Notes: generated by a model not told the origin, from the letters alone. Counted from the stretch's first letter, positions 1-5,804 are shown. The stretch: DNA of 8,731 bases from an uncultured Bacilli bacterium (GCA_947624075.1 CANQIM010000044.1:1-8731); one strand, 5' to 3'. Translations and numbers: made by a program.

Positions 1-2318
1 AGTAAGAGAATTGATACATCTTTATCAATCTTTTGCATCATAGAGTCAAATAATTCAAAGCCTTCCATCGTATAAGCACGTAGTGGATCTTCTTGGGCAT
101 AGCCACGTAAATGAATTCCTTCTCTTAAATGAGACATTGTATTAATATGCTCCATCCAATAATTATCTAATACTTGAAGAGTAATAACTTTTTCAAATTC
201 ATTTGTTACTTCTTCAGGAATTTTGGCTATTTTTTCTTCATATTCTTCAATTACTTTTTTAGCTAATAAATCAATTACATCATTAGTTTCCATATTAGTA
301 ATTTCTTTTGTAGAAATGTCGTTTTTTAGTAGATTTTCGTTGGCAAAATTAACTATATCTTCTAAATCATTATCCGTTAAATAACCTTCTGGAGCAAGAT
401 GGGAATTTATTAAATCTTCTATATGATGTCTAAATGTTGATAGAATCATTTCATGAATTGATTCTTCATCTAATATTTTGTTCCTTTTTTCGTAAATAAT
501 TTCTCTTTGGTTATTCATAACATCATCATACTGAAGTAATTGTTTACGTATATCAAAGTTATTGCCCTCAACTCTTTTTTGAGCTGTTCCAATAGACTTA
601 GTAAAAGTTTTACTTCGAATAGCTTGATCGCCTAAACCCATGTTTTTCATAAGTTCACCAATTCTATCTGAACCAAAGCGTACCATTAAATCGTCTTTCA
701 TTGATACAAAGAATTGAGTATAACCTGGATCTCCTTGACGACCAGCACGTCCACGTAACTGATTATCGATACGACGTGATTCATGACGTTCTGTACCTAC
801 TACGCACAAACCGCCTAATTCTCTAATAGAATCAGATAATTTTATATCTGTACCACGACCAGCCATATTAGTAGCAATAGTTACTGACTTTTGTTGTCCT
901 ATTTTAGAAATTATTTCTGCTTCACGAGCATGATTTTTGGCATTCAAAACTTCATGTGGAATGTGTGCTTGCTTTAAGAGATTGCTGATAAGTTCACTTG
1001 TTTCAATGGCGATAGTACCAATTAAAACAGGTTGTCCTCTGTCGTAACATTCTTTGACAAAATTTACAATAGCTTTATATTTTGCTTCTTTTGTTGCATA
1101 TACTAAGTCTGGTGCATCAATACGAATAACTTCTTTGTTAGTGGGAATTTCAATAACATACATATTATAAATGTTTCTAAATTCCTCTTCTTCAGTTTTG
1201 GCTGTACCTGTCATACCAGATAATTTTTTATACATTCTAAATAAATTTTGGAAAGTAATAGTCGCTAAAGTCTTGGTTTCTTGATTGATATTAACGCCTT
1301 CTTTAGCTTCAATTGCTTGATGAAGTCCTTCTGAGTAAGCACGACCTTTCATTAAACGTCCAGTAAACTGATCAACTATTATTACTTCGCCTTCTTGAAC
1401 AACGTAGTCAACATCTCTTTTCATTGAATAATTAGCTCTTAAGGCTTGATTGATATGATGAAGTAAAGTAGCATTTTCAACTTCATATAAGTTTTTTACT
1501 TTAAAAGTATTTTCAGCTTTATCAGAACCACTTTCAGTTAAATTAACACTCTTAGTTTTCTCATCGTATATATAATCTTCTTCAGCCTTTAAGCTTTTGG
1601 CAAAACGGTCAGCTTCAATATAAAGATTAGCGCTTTTCATTTCACCACCAGAGATAATTAATGGTGTTCTTGCTTCATCGATTAGTACGGAATCAACCTC
1701 ATCAACTATGGCAAAATTAAGTGGCCTTTGAACACGATTTTCTTTACGAACTACCATATTATCTCTTAAATAATCAAAACCAATTTCATTATTTGTAGAA
1801 TATAAAATATCACAATTATAGGCTTCTTGCTTTTCAGTTGGTGACAAATCGCGTAAGTTTACACCAACTGTTAAACCTAAAAATTTATGTATGCCACCCA
1901 TCCATTCAGCATCACGCGTTGCTAAATACTCATTTACAGTTATAATATGAACTCCTTCTCCAGTTAAGGCATTAAGATAAGCAGGCATAACAGCTACCAA
2001 AGTTTTTCCTTCACCAGTTTTCATTTCAGCAATATTACCATAATGAATTGCTAAAGCACCTAATATTTGGACATAAAAAGGCTTCATATCAAGTACACGA
2101 TAAGCTGCTTCACGAGCTGTTGCAAAGGCTTCAACTAAAATGTCATCCAAGGTTTCACCTTTACTTAATCTTTCTTTAAACTCATCTGTTTTATTTTGTA
2201 ATTGCGTATCAGTCAACTTAGAATATTCATCTTCCAAAGCAACTATTTTATCAGCTAATACTTTGAAACGTTTCATTTCTTTATATTCATGATCAAATAA
2301 TTTTTTTAATATATTCAT
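1..2318 (-). CDS. secA: Protein translocase motor ATPase SecA (3' end cut by window edge)
   Basis: SecA is the ATP-driven motor that pushes preproteins through SecYEG at the inner face of the membrane. The frame is open without a stop from an ATG at 2316-2318 to the window edge, 772 codons; I read the whole frame and found no interruption. B. subtilis SecA is about 841 residues, so only the extreme C-terminus (linker and possible zinc tail) should be missing. Visible motifs are Walker A GEGKT at residues 102-106, Walker B DEVD at 206-209, TNMAGRGTD at 483-491, and QLRGRAGRQGDPG at 520-532, which carries the conserved arginines of motif VI. The C-terminal helical scaffold and wing sequences are also recognisable, up to MEGFELFDSMM near the edge. 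The start is fixed by AAGGAGA seven bases upstream. hpf lies just upstream on the same strand, as in B. subtilis (yvyD-secA-prfB). Identification is secure. Confidence 0.97.
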   Translation of the reverse strand, partial: MNILKKLFDHEYKEMKRFKVLADKIVALEDEYSKLTDTQLQNKTDEFKERLSKGETLDDILVEAFATAREAAYRVLDMKPFYVQILGALAIHYGNIAEMKTGEGKTLVAVMPAYLNALTGEGVHIITVNEYLATRDAEWMGGIHKFLGLTVGVNLRDLSPTEKQEAYNCDILYSTNNEIGFDYLRDNMVVRKENRVQRPLNFAIVDEVDSVLIDEARTPLIISGGEMKSANLYIEADRFAKSLKAEEDYIYDEKTKSVNLTESGSDKAENTFKVKNLYEVENATLLHHINQALRANYSMKRDVDYVVQEGEVIIVDQFTGRLMKGRAYSEGLHQAIEAKEGVNINQETKTLATITFQNLFRMYKKLSGMTGTAKTEEEEFRNIYNMYVIEIPTNKEVIRIDAPDLVYATKEAKYKAIVNFVKECYDRGQPVLIGTIAIETSELISNLLKQAHIPHEVLNAKNHAREAEIISKIGQQKSVTIATNMAGRGTDIKLSDSIRELGGLCVVGTERHESRRIDNQLRGRAGRQGDPGYTQFFVSMKDDLMVRFGSDRIGELMKNMGLGDQAIRSKTFTKSIGTAQKRVEGNNFDIRKQLLQYDDVMNNQREIIYEKRNKILDEESIHEMILSTFRHHIEDLINSHLAPEGYLTDNDLEDIVNFANENLLKNDISTKEITNMETNDVIDLLAKKVIEEYEEKIAKIPEEVTNEFEKVITLQVLDNYWMEHINTMSHLREGIHLRGYAQEDPLRAYTMEGFELFDSMMQKIDKDVSILL

Positions 2319-2325
2319 TATATCG

Positions 2326-2349
2326 TCTCCTTAACACATTATTTTATCA
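2326..2349 (-). promoter_or_regulatory. Putative secA promoter (extended -10) and ribosome binding site
   Basis: On the minus strand TGATAAAAT (2341-2349) fits an extended -10 (TGn followed by TAAAAT), and AAGGAGA (2326-2332) is the ribosome binding site. A start near 2335 would give a leader of about 17 nt, like the other genes here. The -35 position 17 bases upstream reads TTTCAT, which is weak and lies inside the hpf terminator hairpin. Without this promoter secA would depend on read-through from hpf. The promoter is inferred; the ribosome binding site is clear. Confidence 0.5.
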
Positions 2350-2380
2350 AAAAAATAAGGATAATGAAAGATTATCCTTA
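2349..2380 (-). terminator. Intrinsic terminator of hpf
   Basis: A perfect 10-bp inverted repeat (2356-2365 with 2371-2380, arms TAAGGATAAT and its complement) encloses a 5-nt loop. On the minus strand it is followed by seven T residues (2349-2355). It lies 31 nt past the hpf stop and 37 nt before the secA start codon. Its T tract abuts the extended -10 proposed for secA. Confidence 0.85.
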
Positions 2381-2411
2381 GAAAATTTTAATATTAAACT
2401 AGATTTTTAAT

Positions 2412-2948
2412 TTATTCAGCCTCAATTATTCCATAATTGCCATCTGTTCTTTTATAAACTACAGAATGCTTATTAGTTTCACTATCTTTAAACATGTAAA
2501 ACTGATGTCCTAATAATTCCATCTGTAAAATGGCTTCTTCTTCATTCATAGGCTTTACTTCAACTAACTTTCTTTTTAAGATTTTTCGTTCTTCTTTTTC
2601 TTCATCTTCTTCGATTGTTGAAATATTGAAATCATAATTAGTTTTAGTTTGCTTAGACATAGCCATTAGTCTTGTCTTATTCTTTCTAATTTGGCGTTCT
2701 AGCTTATCAATAGCTACAGCAACTGCTGCATAAAAATCTTTTTTAGTTTCCTCCGTTCTTAAAATAAATGTTTTTAATGGTATGGTAATTTCAACTCTTT
2801 GTTCATGATTTTTAACTTTTACTATGACGTTTGCACGTACTGAAGTACTATTTTCTAGATATTTATCTAATTTTCCTAGCTTTTCTTTAATATAATCGCT
2901 CATAGCAGAAGTTATTTTAAGCTTATCACCATGAATAATAATGTCCAT
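2412..2948 (-). CDS. hpf: Ribosome hibernation-promoting factor, long form
   Basis: This 178-residue protein is the long form of HPF (S30AE/YfiA family; B. subtilis YvyD). It binds the decoding region of idle 30S subunits and dimerises 70S ribosomes into inactive 100S particles in stationary phase or stress. The N-terminal S30AE domain covers about residues 1-97 (MDIIIHGDKLKITSAMSDYI near the start, FYAAVAVAIDKLERQIRKNK near its end). A charged linker follows (about 98-125, with the run EEDEEKEER). The C-terminal dimerisation domain is about 128-178 (KPMNEEEAILQMELLGHQFY, then YKRTDGNYGIIE). The length is typical of the long form. AAAGGAGG lies 8 nt before the ATG. It has its own promoter inside the end of the csp unit and its own terminator, so it is probably a single-gene transcript just upstream of secA. 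Confidence 0.96.
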   Translation of the reverse strand: MDIIIHGDKLKITSAMSDYIKEKLGKLDKYLENSTSVRANVIVKVKNHEQRVEITIPLKTFILRTEETKKDFYAAVAVAIDKLERQIRKNKTRLMAMSKQTKTNYDFNISTIEEDEEKEERKILKRKLVEVKPMNEEEAILQMELLGHQFYMFKDSETNKHSVVYKRTDGNYGIIEAE

Positions 2949-2972
2949 AATACCTGCCTCCTTTGTAACTTC

Positions 2973-3001
2973 ATTATAGCACGTATTAAGAAAAAAAACT
3001 A
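2973..3001 (-). promoter_or_regulatory. hpf promoter, overlapping the csp terminator
   Basis: Minus-strand TGCTATAAT (2973-2981) is a perfect extended -10. The -35 position at 17-bp spacing (2996-3001) reads TAGTTT, a poor match that overlaps the downstream arm of the csp terminator. Transcription would begin near 2966, leaving a leader of about 18 nt ahead of the hpf ATG. I saw no sigma-B-like GTTT/GGGTAT pair here. Confidence 0.7.
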
Positions 3002-3015
3002 CTATTTTACAGTAG
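2991..3015 (-). terminator. Intrinsic terminator of csp, overlapping its stop codon
   Basis: A short hairpin CTACTG-TAAAA-TAGTAG (3010-3015 with 2999-3004, one G·U pair) is followed on the minus strand by eight T residues (2991-2998). The csp TAG stop (3002-3004) is inside the downstream arm of the stem. The stem is weak, so some read-through into hpf is plausible. Confidence 0.65.
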
Positions 3016-3223
3016 CAGCTTCTTTAATTAATTTTACATTTACAGCTTGATAGCCTTTACTTGTTTCAATAAGTTTAAATTCTACTAATTGACCTTCTGT
3101 TAAGGTTTTATAACCATCTAATTCTATAGCAGAATAATGTACAAAAATATCTTCATTTTCTTTAAAATCGATAAATCCATAGCCTTTATCATTGTTAAAC
3201 CATTTCACGCGCCCAATTATCAC
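3002..3223 (-). CDS. csp: Cold-shock domain protein (CspA/CspB family), GTG start
   Basis: This 73-residue single cold-shock domain is an RNA/ssDNA-binding chaperone of the CspA/CspB family. The start reads MIIGRVKWFN. RNP1 is KGYGFIDF (residues 13-20) and RNP2 is DIFVHY (25-30), followed by the usual EGQLVEF strand. A short polar tail (KEAATVK) extends slightly beyond the usual 66-67 residues. The start is GTG at 3221-3223: the preceding in-frame codon is TAA, so no earlier start exists; V6-K7-W8 falls at the family's usual distance from the start; and GAGGTG lies 8 nt upstream. The gene sits alone between the large intergenic region and hpf. Family is certain; which Csp paralogue it is cannot be told, and cold induction is not shown by the sequence. 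Confidence 0.95.
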   Translation of the reverse strand: MIIGRVKWFNNDKGYGFIDFKENEDIFVHYSAIELDGYKTLTEGQLVEFKLIETSKGYQAVNVKLIKEAATVK

Positions 3224-3242
3224 TTATTATACACCTCACTTC

Positions 3243-3282
3243 TACCAAATATTTCTTTATTCTTGGTAAATTAATTGTAGCA
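3243..3282 (-). promoter_or_regulatory. Putative csp promoter and leader hairpin
   Basis: Minus-strand TGCTACAAT (3274-3282) is an extended -10; its -35 position reads TATTTA and is weak. Transcription would start near 3267. The leader (about 44 nt) begins with a possible hairpin, TACCAA (3263-3268) pairing with TTGGTA (3243-3248) across a 14-nt AT-rich loop, just ahead of the GAGGTG ribosome binding site. A temperature-sensitive leader would suit a cold-shock gene, but that is inference. Confidence 0.5.
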
Positions 3283-3408
3283 AATGACTGATAAGATAAA
3301 TAAAAATTCCTTAAATGGTGTTATTTTAGTTCTTTAACGGTAATTTTTCGATTTTTTTCGACATATTTAGCATTTTATTGGTAAAAAATTAACCACTTTT
3401 AGAAATTT
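3283..3408. other. AT-rich intergenic segment with T-tracts and a tandem octamer
   Basis: No coding sequence is visible here. The stretch has repeated A/T tracts and a tandem TTTTTCGA (3344-3351 and 3354-3361, 10 bp apart, one helical turn). CTTTAACG (3332-3339) also occurs upstream of the LytTR gene at 4496-4503. It separates the csp promoter from the divergent plus-strand promoter at 3409 and could hold operators for either; nothing proves this. Confidence 0.4.
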
Positions 3409-3437
3409 TTGTTTTTTTCTTTTTTAGCGTTTATAAT
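3409..3437 (+). promoter_or_regulatory. Plus-strand promoter of the candidate ncRNA
   Basis: TTGTTT (3409-3414), a 17-bp spacer and a perfect TATAAT (3432-3437) form a sigma-A type promoter on the strand opposite to all protein genes. The -35 matches consensus only in TTG, and there is no extended -10. The predicted start is G3444 or G3445, where the rod-like inverted repeat of the candidate RNA begins. No protein gene lies downstream on the plus strand before the terminator-like hairpin. Confidence 0.55.
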
Positions 3438-3443
3438 GTTAAT

Positions 3444-3666
3444 GGTAGAAAGCTGTTTCAAATGTGTTTGTTTTTTTATTTTTATAAATACAAGTAATTT
3501 ATACTATCATGCGAAAATTCTAAATATTGTTAAAAATAAAACAACTTGAAACTTTTTTCTACTTGAAAAACGTTAGGTAATAGGTCGTCTAGACTTTAGA
3601 TTTCTTTTTGTAATATAAAAGTGTAATAATTAATTACAGAAATGTAGTTAATGTTACACTTTTTTT
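3444..3666 (+). ncRNA. Candidate structured small RNA, about 220 nt, family unknown
   Basis: A transcript from the promoter at 3409-3437 would fold into a rod from its first bases. GTAGAAA (3445-3451) pairs with TTTCTAC (3556-3562). After a 3x3 internal loop, GTTTCAA (3455-3461) pairs with TTGAAAC (3546-3552). TTGTTTT (3468-3474) pairs with AAAACAA (3538-3544), and ATTTTTA (3478-3484) pairs with TAAAAAT (3531-3537). The apical part can form TATAAAT/ATTTATA (3483-3489 with 3497-3503). A 50-nt linker (3563-3616) leads to a strong hairpin with a T7 tract. I see no tmRNA, RNase P, SRP or 6S signature. The inverted repeats would also exist in a minus-strand transcript, but I find no good minus-strand promoter above them. 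A 36-codon ATG frame begins at 3442 but has no ribosome binding site. The call is inferred. Confidence 0.45.
3617..3666 (+). terminator. Strong hairpin terminator, possibly bidirectional
   Basis: The upper stem is ATTAATTACA (3629-3638) with TGTAGTTAAT (3643-3652), one T·G pair, closed by a GAAA loop. Below a small internal loop, AAGTGTAA (3619-3626) pairs with TTACACTT (3654-3661). On the plus strand seven T residues follow (3660-3666), fitting termination of the candidate RNA. On the minus strand only TTTTATATT follows, but the LytTR gene ends 47 nt upstream of it with no hairpin of its own that I can see. It may therefore end both convergent transcripts. Confidence 0.7.
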
Positions 3667-3710
3667 GAAATTTTTTTATAAATAAAAAGGCTCCTTCTTA
3701 AACTTCTTGC

Positions 3711-4442
3711 TTAAAAAGTACCTCTTACATATTTGACTATATCTTTCTTTTTACTACGTGAAATAGCATTTAATTCTTCTTTGTTTTTAAAGGTAATGAT
3801 ATTTGACTTGGCATTGTATGATTCTATTTGTTCTAAATTGATGATAATACTTCTACATATTTGCAAAAATCTATTATCTAGCATTTTACTTACAGTTGAT
3901 AAATTTCCTGATATATAATAATTACCTTCTATTGTTCTACAAATGCATCTTTTGTTATCTTGTTCTTTTTCTATATAAAGAATTTTTCTAAATTCGATAT
4001 TGTAGAAAGTCTTTTTGTAAGTAAATTTTAAAGTTTTAGGACGTCTATCATAATTTTTTATTGAAATCTTTACTGCTTCATTTAATCTTTTTTCGAAATT
4101 ATCATATTTACTTATATAATCAATTAGCATAAGTCTTTTTCCTAAGGCTTCATATTTGTATTCAAGATGGGCTGATACCATAATTATCATTGATTGCCAA
4201 TCATCAAGTTCTTCTCTTACATATCGTGCTGCATCTAAACCTGAACCTTGTTTAGATTTCATAGTCATTATATAGACCTTAAAACCATTTTCCTCAGTAG
4301 CTTCTGTTTTCCATTTATCGTTGTAACCTTTAAAAATATGGTAACTGTATTCAATATCAAAATTCATCATTATTTTATCAATTATTTCTTTATATTTATC
4401 AATATAGGAAGAATCTTCTTCACAAATCATAAAATTTATCAT
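3711..4442 (-). CDS. Orphan LytTR-family regulator with degenerate receiver domain
   Basis: This 243-residue protein has AgrA-like architecture. A receiver-like domain covers about residues 1-125, beginning MINFMICEEDSSY with the acidic pocket residues E8, E9 and D10. A LytTR DNA-binding domain covers about 137-240 (LKFTYKKTFYNIEF..ILYIEKE..RRFLQICRS-like core with RFLQICRSIIINLEQIE). In AgrA relatives the phospho-acceptor is the Asp of a VYFLDIE-type strand. Here the strand reads VYIMTMKS, with Thr at position 60. S90 and K112 (DYISK) look conserved. It therefore probably does not work by Asp phosphorylation, and no histidine kinase gene is present in the window. The start ATG has GAAAGAGG six bases upstream. 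It may share its terminator with the convergent RNA candidate. Target genes are unknown; the adjacent intergenic region is a reasonable guess. Confidence 0.85.
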   Translation of the reverse strand: MINFMICEEDSSYIDKYKEIIDKIMMNFDIEYSYHIFKGYNDKWKTEATEENGFKVYIMTMKSKQGSGLDAARYVREELDDWQSMIIMVSAHLEYKYEALGKRLMLIDYISKYDNFEKRLNEAVKISIKNYDRRPKTLKFTYKKTFYNIEFRKILYIEKEQDNKRCICRTIEGNYYISGNLSTVSKMLDNRFLQICRSIIINLEQIESYNAKSNIITFKNKEELNAISRSKKKDIVKYVRGTF

Positions 4443-4488
4443 AAATTACCTCTTTCGGATTGAAAATATTTGCATTTTTCTTGATTTT

Positions 4489-4505
4489 GTTAACGCTTTA
4501 ACGTT
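4489..4505. repeat. TTAACG repeat upstream of the LytTR gene
   Basis: Two copies of TTAACG (4490-4495 and 4498-4503) lie in the 90-bp gap upstream of the LytTR gene, about 45-60 bp before its start codon. On the minus strand the block reads AACGTTAAAGCGTTAAC, and its first nine bases match the published LytTR half-site pattern in 8 of 9 positions. The 8-bp spacing is shorter than the usual two-turn spacing of LytTR sites. I see no strong promoter for the gene; TTAACA with a TGC-AAATAT -10 is the best and is poor. Confidence 0.35.
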
Positions 4506-4514
4506 TATACTTGA

Positions 4515-4544
4515 AAAGTAAAAAGCACTTTTTTAAGGTGCCTT
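4515..4544 (-). terminator. Intrinsic terminator of the tagO-like gene
   Basis: On the minus strand AAGGCAC (4538-4544) pairs with GTGCTTT (4522-4528), including one G·U, around a 9-nt loop. The sequence TTTTTACTTTT follows. The TAA stop of the gene (4533-4535) lies in the loop, and its last codons form the upstream arm. Confidence 0.75.
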
Positions 4545-5624
4545 TGCTTTATGTTTAACTAAGTTTTCAAGTTTCTTGACTATTTTAGGATTTTTATCAG
4601 ATATTATGGTTGTATGTAGTACAAACCATAAAACTAAGATGAAAAGTATTAGATAGATTATTAAGCCAATAGTTGGATTAATTAATGTAAAGAAAATAGA
4701 TGCCATAGCAAATAAAATATTTATTGCATAGATAATTAAAACAGTAGTTCTTTGAGAGAAATTCATACCTAAAAGTTGGTGATGAAGATGTTGCCTATCT
4801 GCTTGAAATGGCGATTGACCTTTGAGAAGTCTTCTTATAATGGCAAATAAAGTATCTAATATTGGTATTCCTAATATAGTTACTGGAACAAAGAAGGAAA
4901 TTAGTGCAGGACCTTTAAATTCAAGTAAAGTAATAATTCCGATTATGAAACCTAAGAAGGTGGAACAGTCACCTACGAATATTTTTGCTGGGTAAAAATT
5001 ATGAAGAAGAAAACCTAAAGTTGAACCGAGCATGATGAGAGTTAGAATCATTACGAGACTTCCAGCTCTGCCTTGATAAAAACCTATAATAGCAATGGTT
5101 GTAAAAAAGATACTACAAACTCCTCCACTTAAACCATCTAAGCCATCTATTAAATTTATAATATTAGTACAAGCAATTAAAAATAAAATTGTTATGGGAT
5201 AAGCAAAAATGCCAAAGTTTATGGAATAGCCAAAAGCCGTTATTTCTTCTAGTAAAATGCCTCCATAAAAAACTATTACACAGGCCGACACAATGTGCCC
5301 TAATAATTTTTGATAAGCTCTTATGGATTTTATATCATCAACTATGCCAGTTAGGACAATAATAAAACTAGCAATTAAAATAGAATTCATACGAATGCTA
5401 TTTTCTCCAAATAACATGTATCCTAAGAGGAAGGAAAGAAAAATTCCTACACCTCCTAATTTGGGGGTTGCTTTTTTATGAATGTGACGATGTCCTTCTT
5501 TATTAGTTGGAATATCAACGGCACCAATATGAACAGCAACCTTTCTCATAAGAAACATAATTAAAGCAGAAAAAACAAATGTTACTAGAACTATTTTACT
5601 AGCATCAATTATTTGGAGTTTCAT
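4533..5624 (-). CDS. tagO: Polyprenyl-phosphate GlcNAc-1-phosphate transferase (TagO/WecA/MraY family)
   Basis: This is a polytopic membrane enzyme that transfers a sugar-1-phosphate from a UDP-sugar to undecaprenyl phosphate, the first step of teichoic-acid or other cell-wall polymer synthesis. I place the start at the ATG at 5622-5624 (363 residues). An in-frame GTG nine bases earlier (5631-5633) would add three residues, but leaves only about 8 nt of leader after the promoter. Numbering from that GTG: PKLGGVGI at 57-64, catalytic DD at 99-100 (VDDIKS), NIINLIDGLDGLSGG at 157-171, GD at 221-222, and HLHH at 282-285. About ten to eleven hydrophobic segments are visible. The GD motif is odd: GDCSTFLGF lacks the Gly of the usual GDxGSxFLGF. 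Order relative to hpf and secA matches B. subtilis tagO. It could be another polymer's initiating transferase, but it is not MraY proper by motif or context. Confidence 0.87.
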   Translation of the reverse strand: MKLQIIDASKIVLVTFVFSALIMFLMRKVAVHIGAVDIPTNKEGHRHIHKKATPKLGGVGIFLSFLLGYMLFGENSIRMNSILIASFIIVLTGIVDDIKSIRAYQKLLGHIVSACVIVFYGGILLEEITAFGYSINFGIFAYPITILFLIACTNIINLIDGLDGLSGGVCSIFFTTIAIIGFYQGRAGSLVMILTLIMLGSTLGFLLHNFYPAKIFVGDCSTFLGFIIGIITLLEFKGPALISFFVPVTILGIPILDTLFAIIRRLLKGQSPFQADRQHLHHQLLGMNFSQRTTVLIIYAINILFAMASIFFTLINPTIGLIIYLILFILVLWFVLHTTIISDKNPKIVKKLENLVKHKAKAP

Positions 5625-5647
5625 TTCTTTCACTTCTTTCTAGAAAT

Positions 5648-5675
5648 ATTATAACAAAATGTTTTTAGAAAGCAA
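5648..5675 (-). promoter_or_regulatory. Promoter of the tagO-like gene
   Basis: Minus-strand TTGCTT (5670-5675), a 16-bp spacer, and TATAAT (5648-5653) preceded by TGT form an extended -10 promoter. Initiation near 5641 leaves about 17 nt before the ATG at 5624, which supports that start over the upstream GTG. Confidence 0.75.
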
Positions 5676-5715
5676 ATAATAAATTGGTTTATTCTAGGAA
5701 ACAGTAAGTTACCTT

Positions 5716-5742
5716 TTTATATGAACAAAATGTTTATATGAA
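5716..5742. repeat. Direct repeat TTTATATGAA
   Basis: Two perfect copies of TTTATATGAA (5716-5725 and 5733-5742) start 17 bp apart. They lie between the mbl terminator and the tagO-like promoter, about 40-70 bp upstream of its -35. They could form an operator; no regulator is identified. Confidence 0.35.
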
Positions 5743-5800
5743 AAAAAGTTGGGGATTTTGATGAGTACTTTATGAGTGTTTTCATCTTACCACAACTTTT
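5741..5800 (-). terminator. Long intrinsic terminator of the mreB/mbl gene
   Basis: The outer stem is AAAAGTTG (5793-5800 on the plus strand as CAACTTTT) with CAACTTTT (5744-5751). An inner stem GATGA/TCATC (5760-5764 with 5782-5786) extends further through G·U pairs. Seven T residues follow on the minus strand (5741-5747). The hairpin starts 4 nt after the stop codon. Confidence 0.8.
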
Positions 5801-5804
5801 ATAA

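Noticed and set aside
1..2318. Frameshift or pseudogene in secA, since it has no stop in the window
   Set aside because: Codon-by-codon reading shows one uninterrupted frame with all motifs; the missing stop is due to the window edge.
3224..3233. TATAAT directly upstream of the csp GTG
   Set aside because: A start from it would fall after the start codon. The extended -10 at 3274-3282 gives a usable leader.
3328..3375. 15-codon minus-strand frame MLNMSKKIEKLPLKN
   Set aside because: No ribosome binding site, no promoter of its own and a chance-length frame in AT-rich DNA.
3442..3552. 36-codon plus-strand frame beginning MVESCFKCVCFF inside the RNA candidate
   Set aside because: The ATG sits at or before the predicted transcription start and has no ribosome binding site, and the codons fall in the paired rod. 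A toxin-like small peptide is not supported.
3444..3666. Known housekeeping RNAs (tmRNA, RNase P, SRP, 6S) for the intergenic RNA
   Set aside because: No tRNA-like ends, no SRP GGAAG/GCA core, no RNase P conserved core, and no GC-flanked central bubble typical of 6S. The raiA motif cannot be excluded by eye but does not look like it.
3733..4463. Plus-strand open frames antisense to the LytTR gene
   Set aside because: They lie inside a well-supported minus-strand gene, lack domain character and have no ribosome binding sites.
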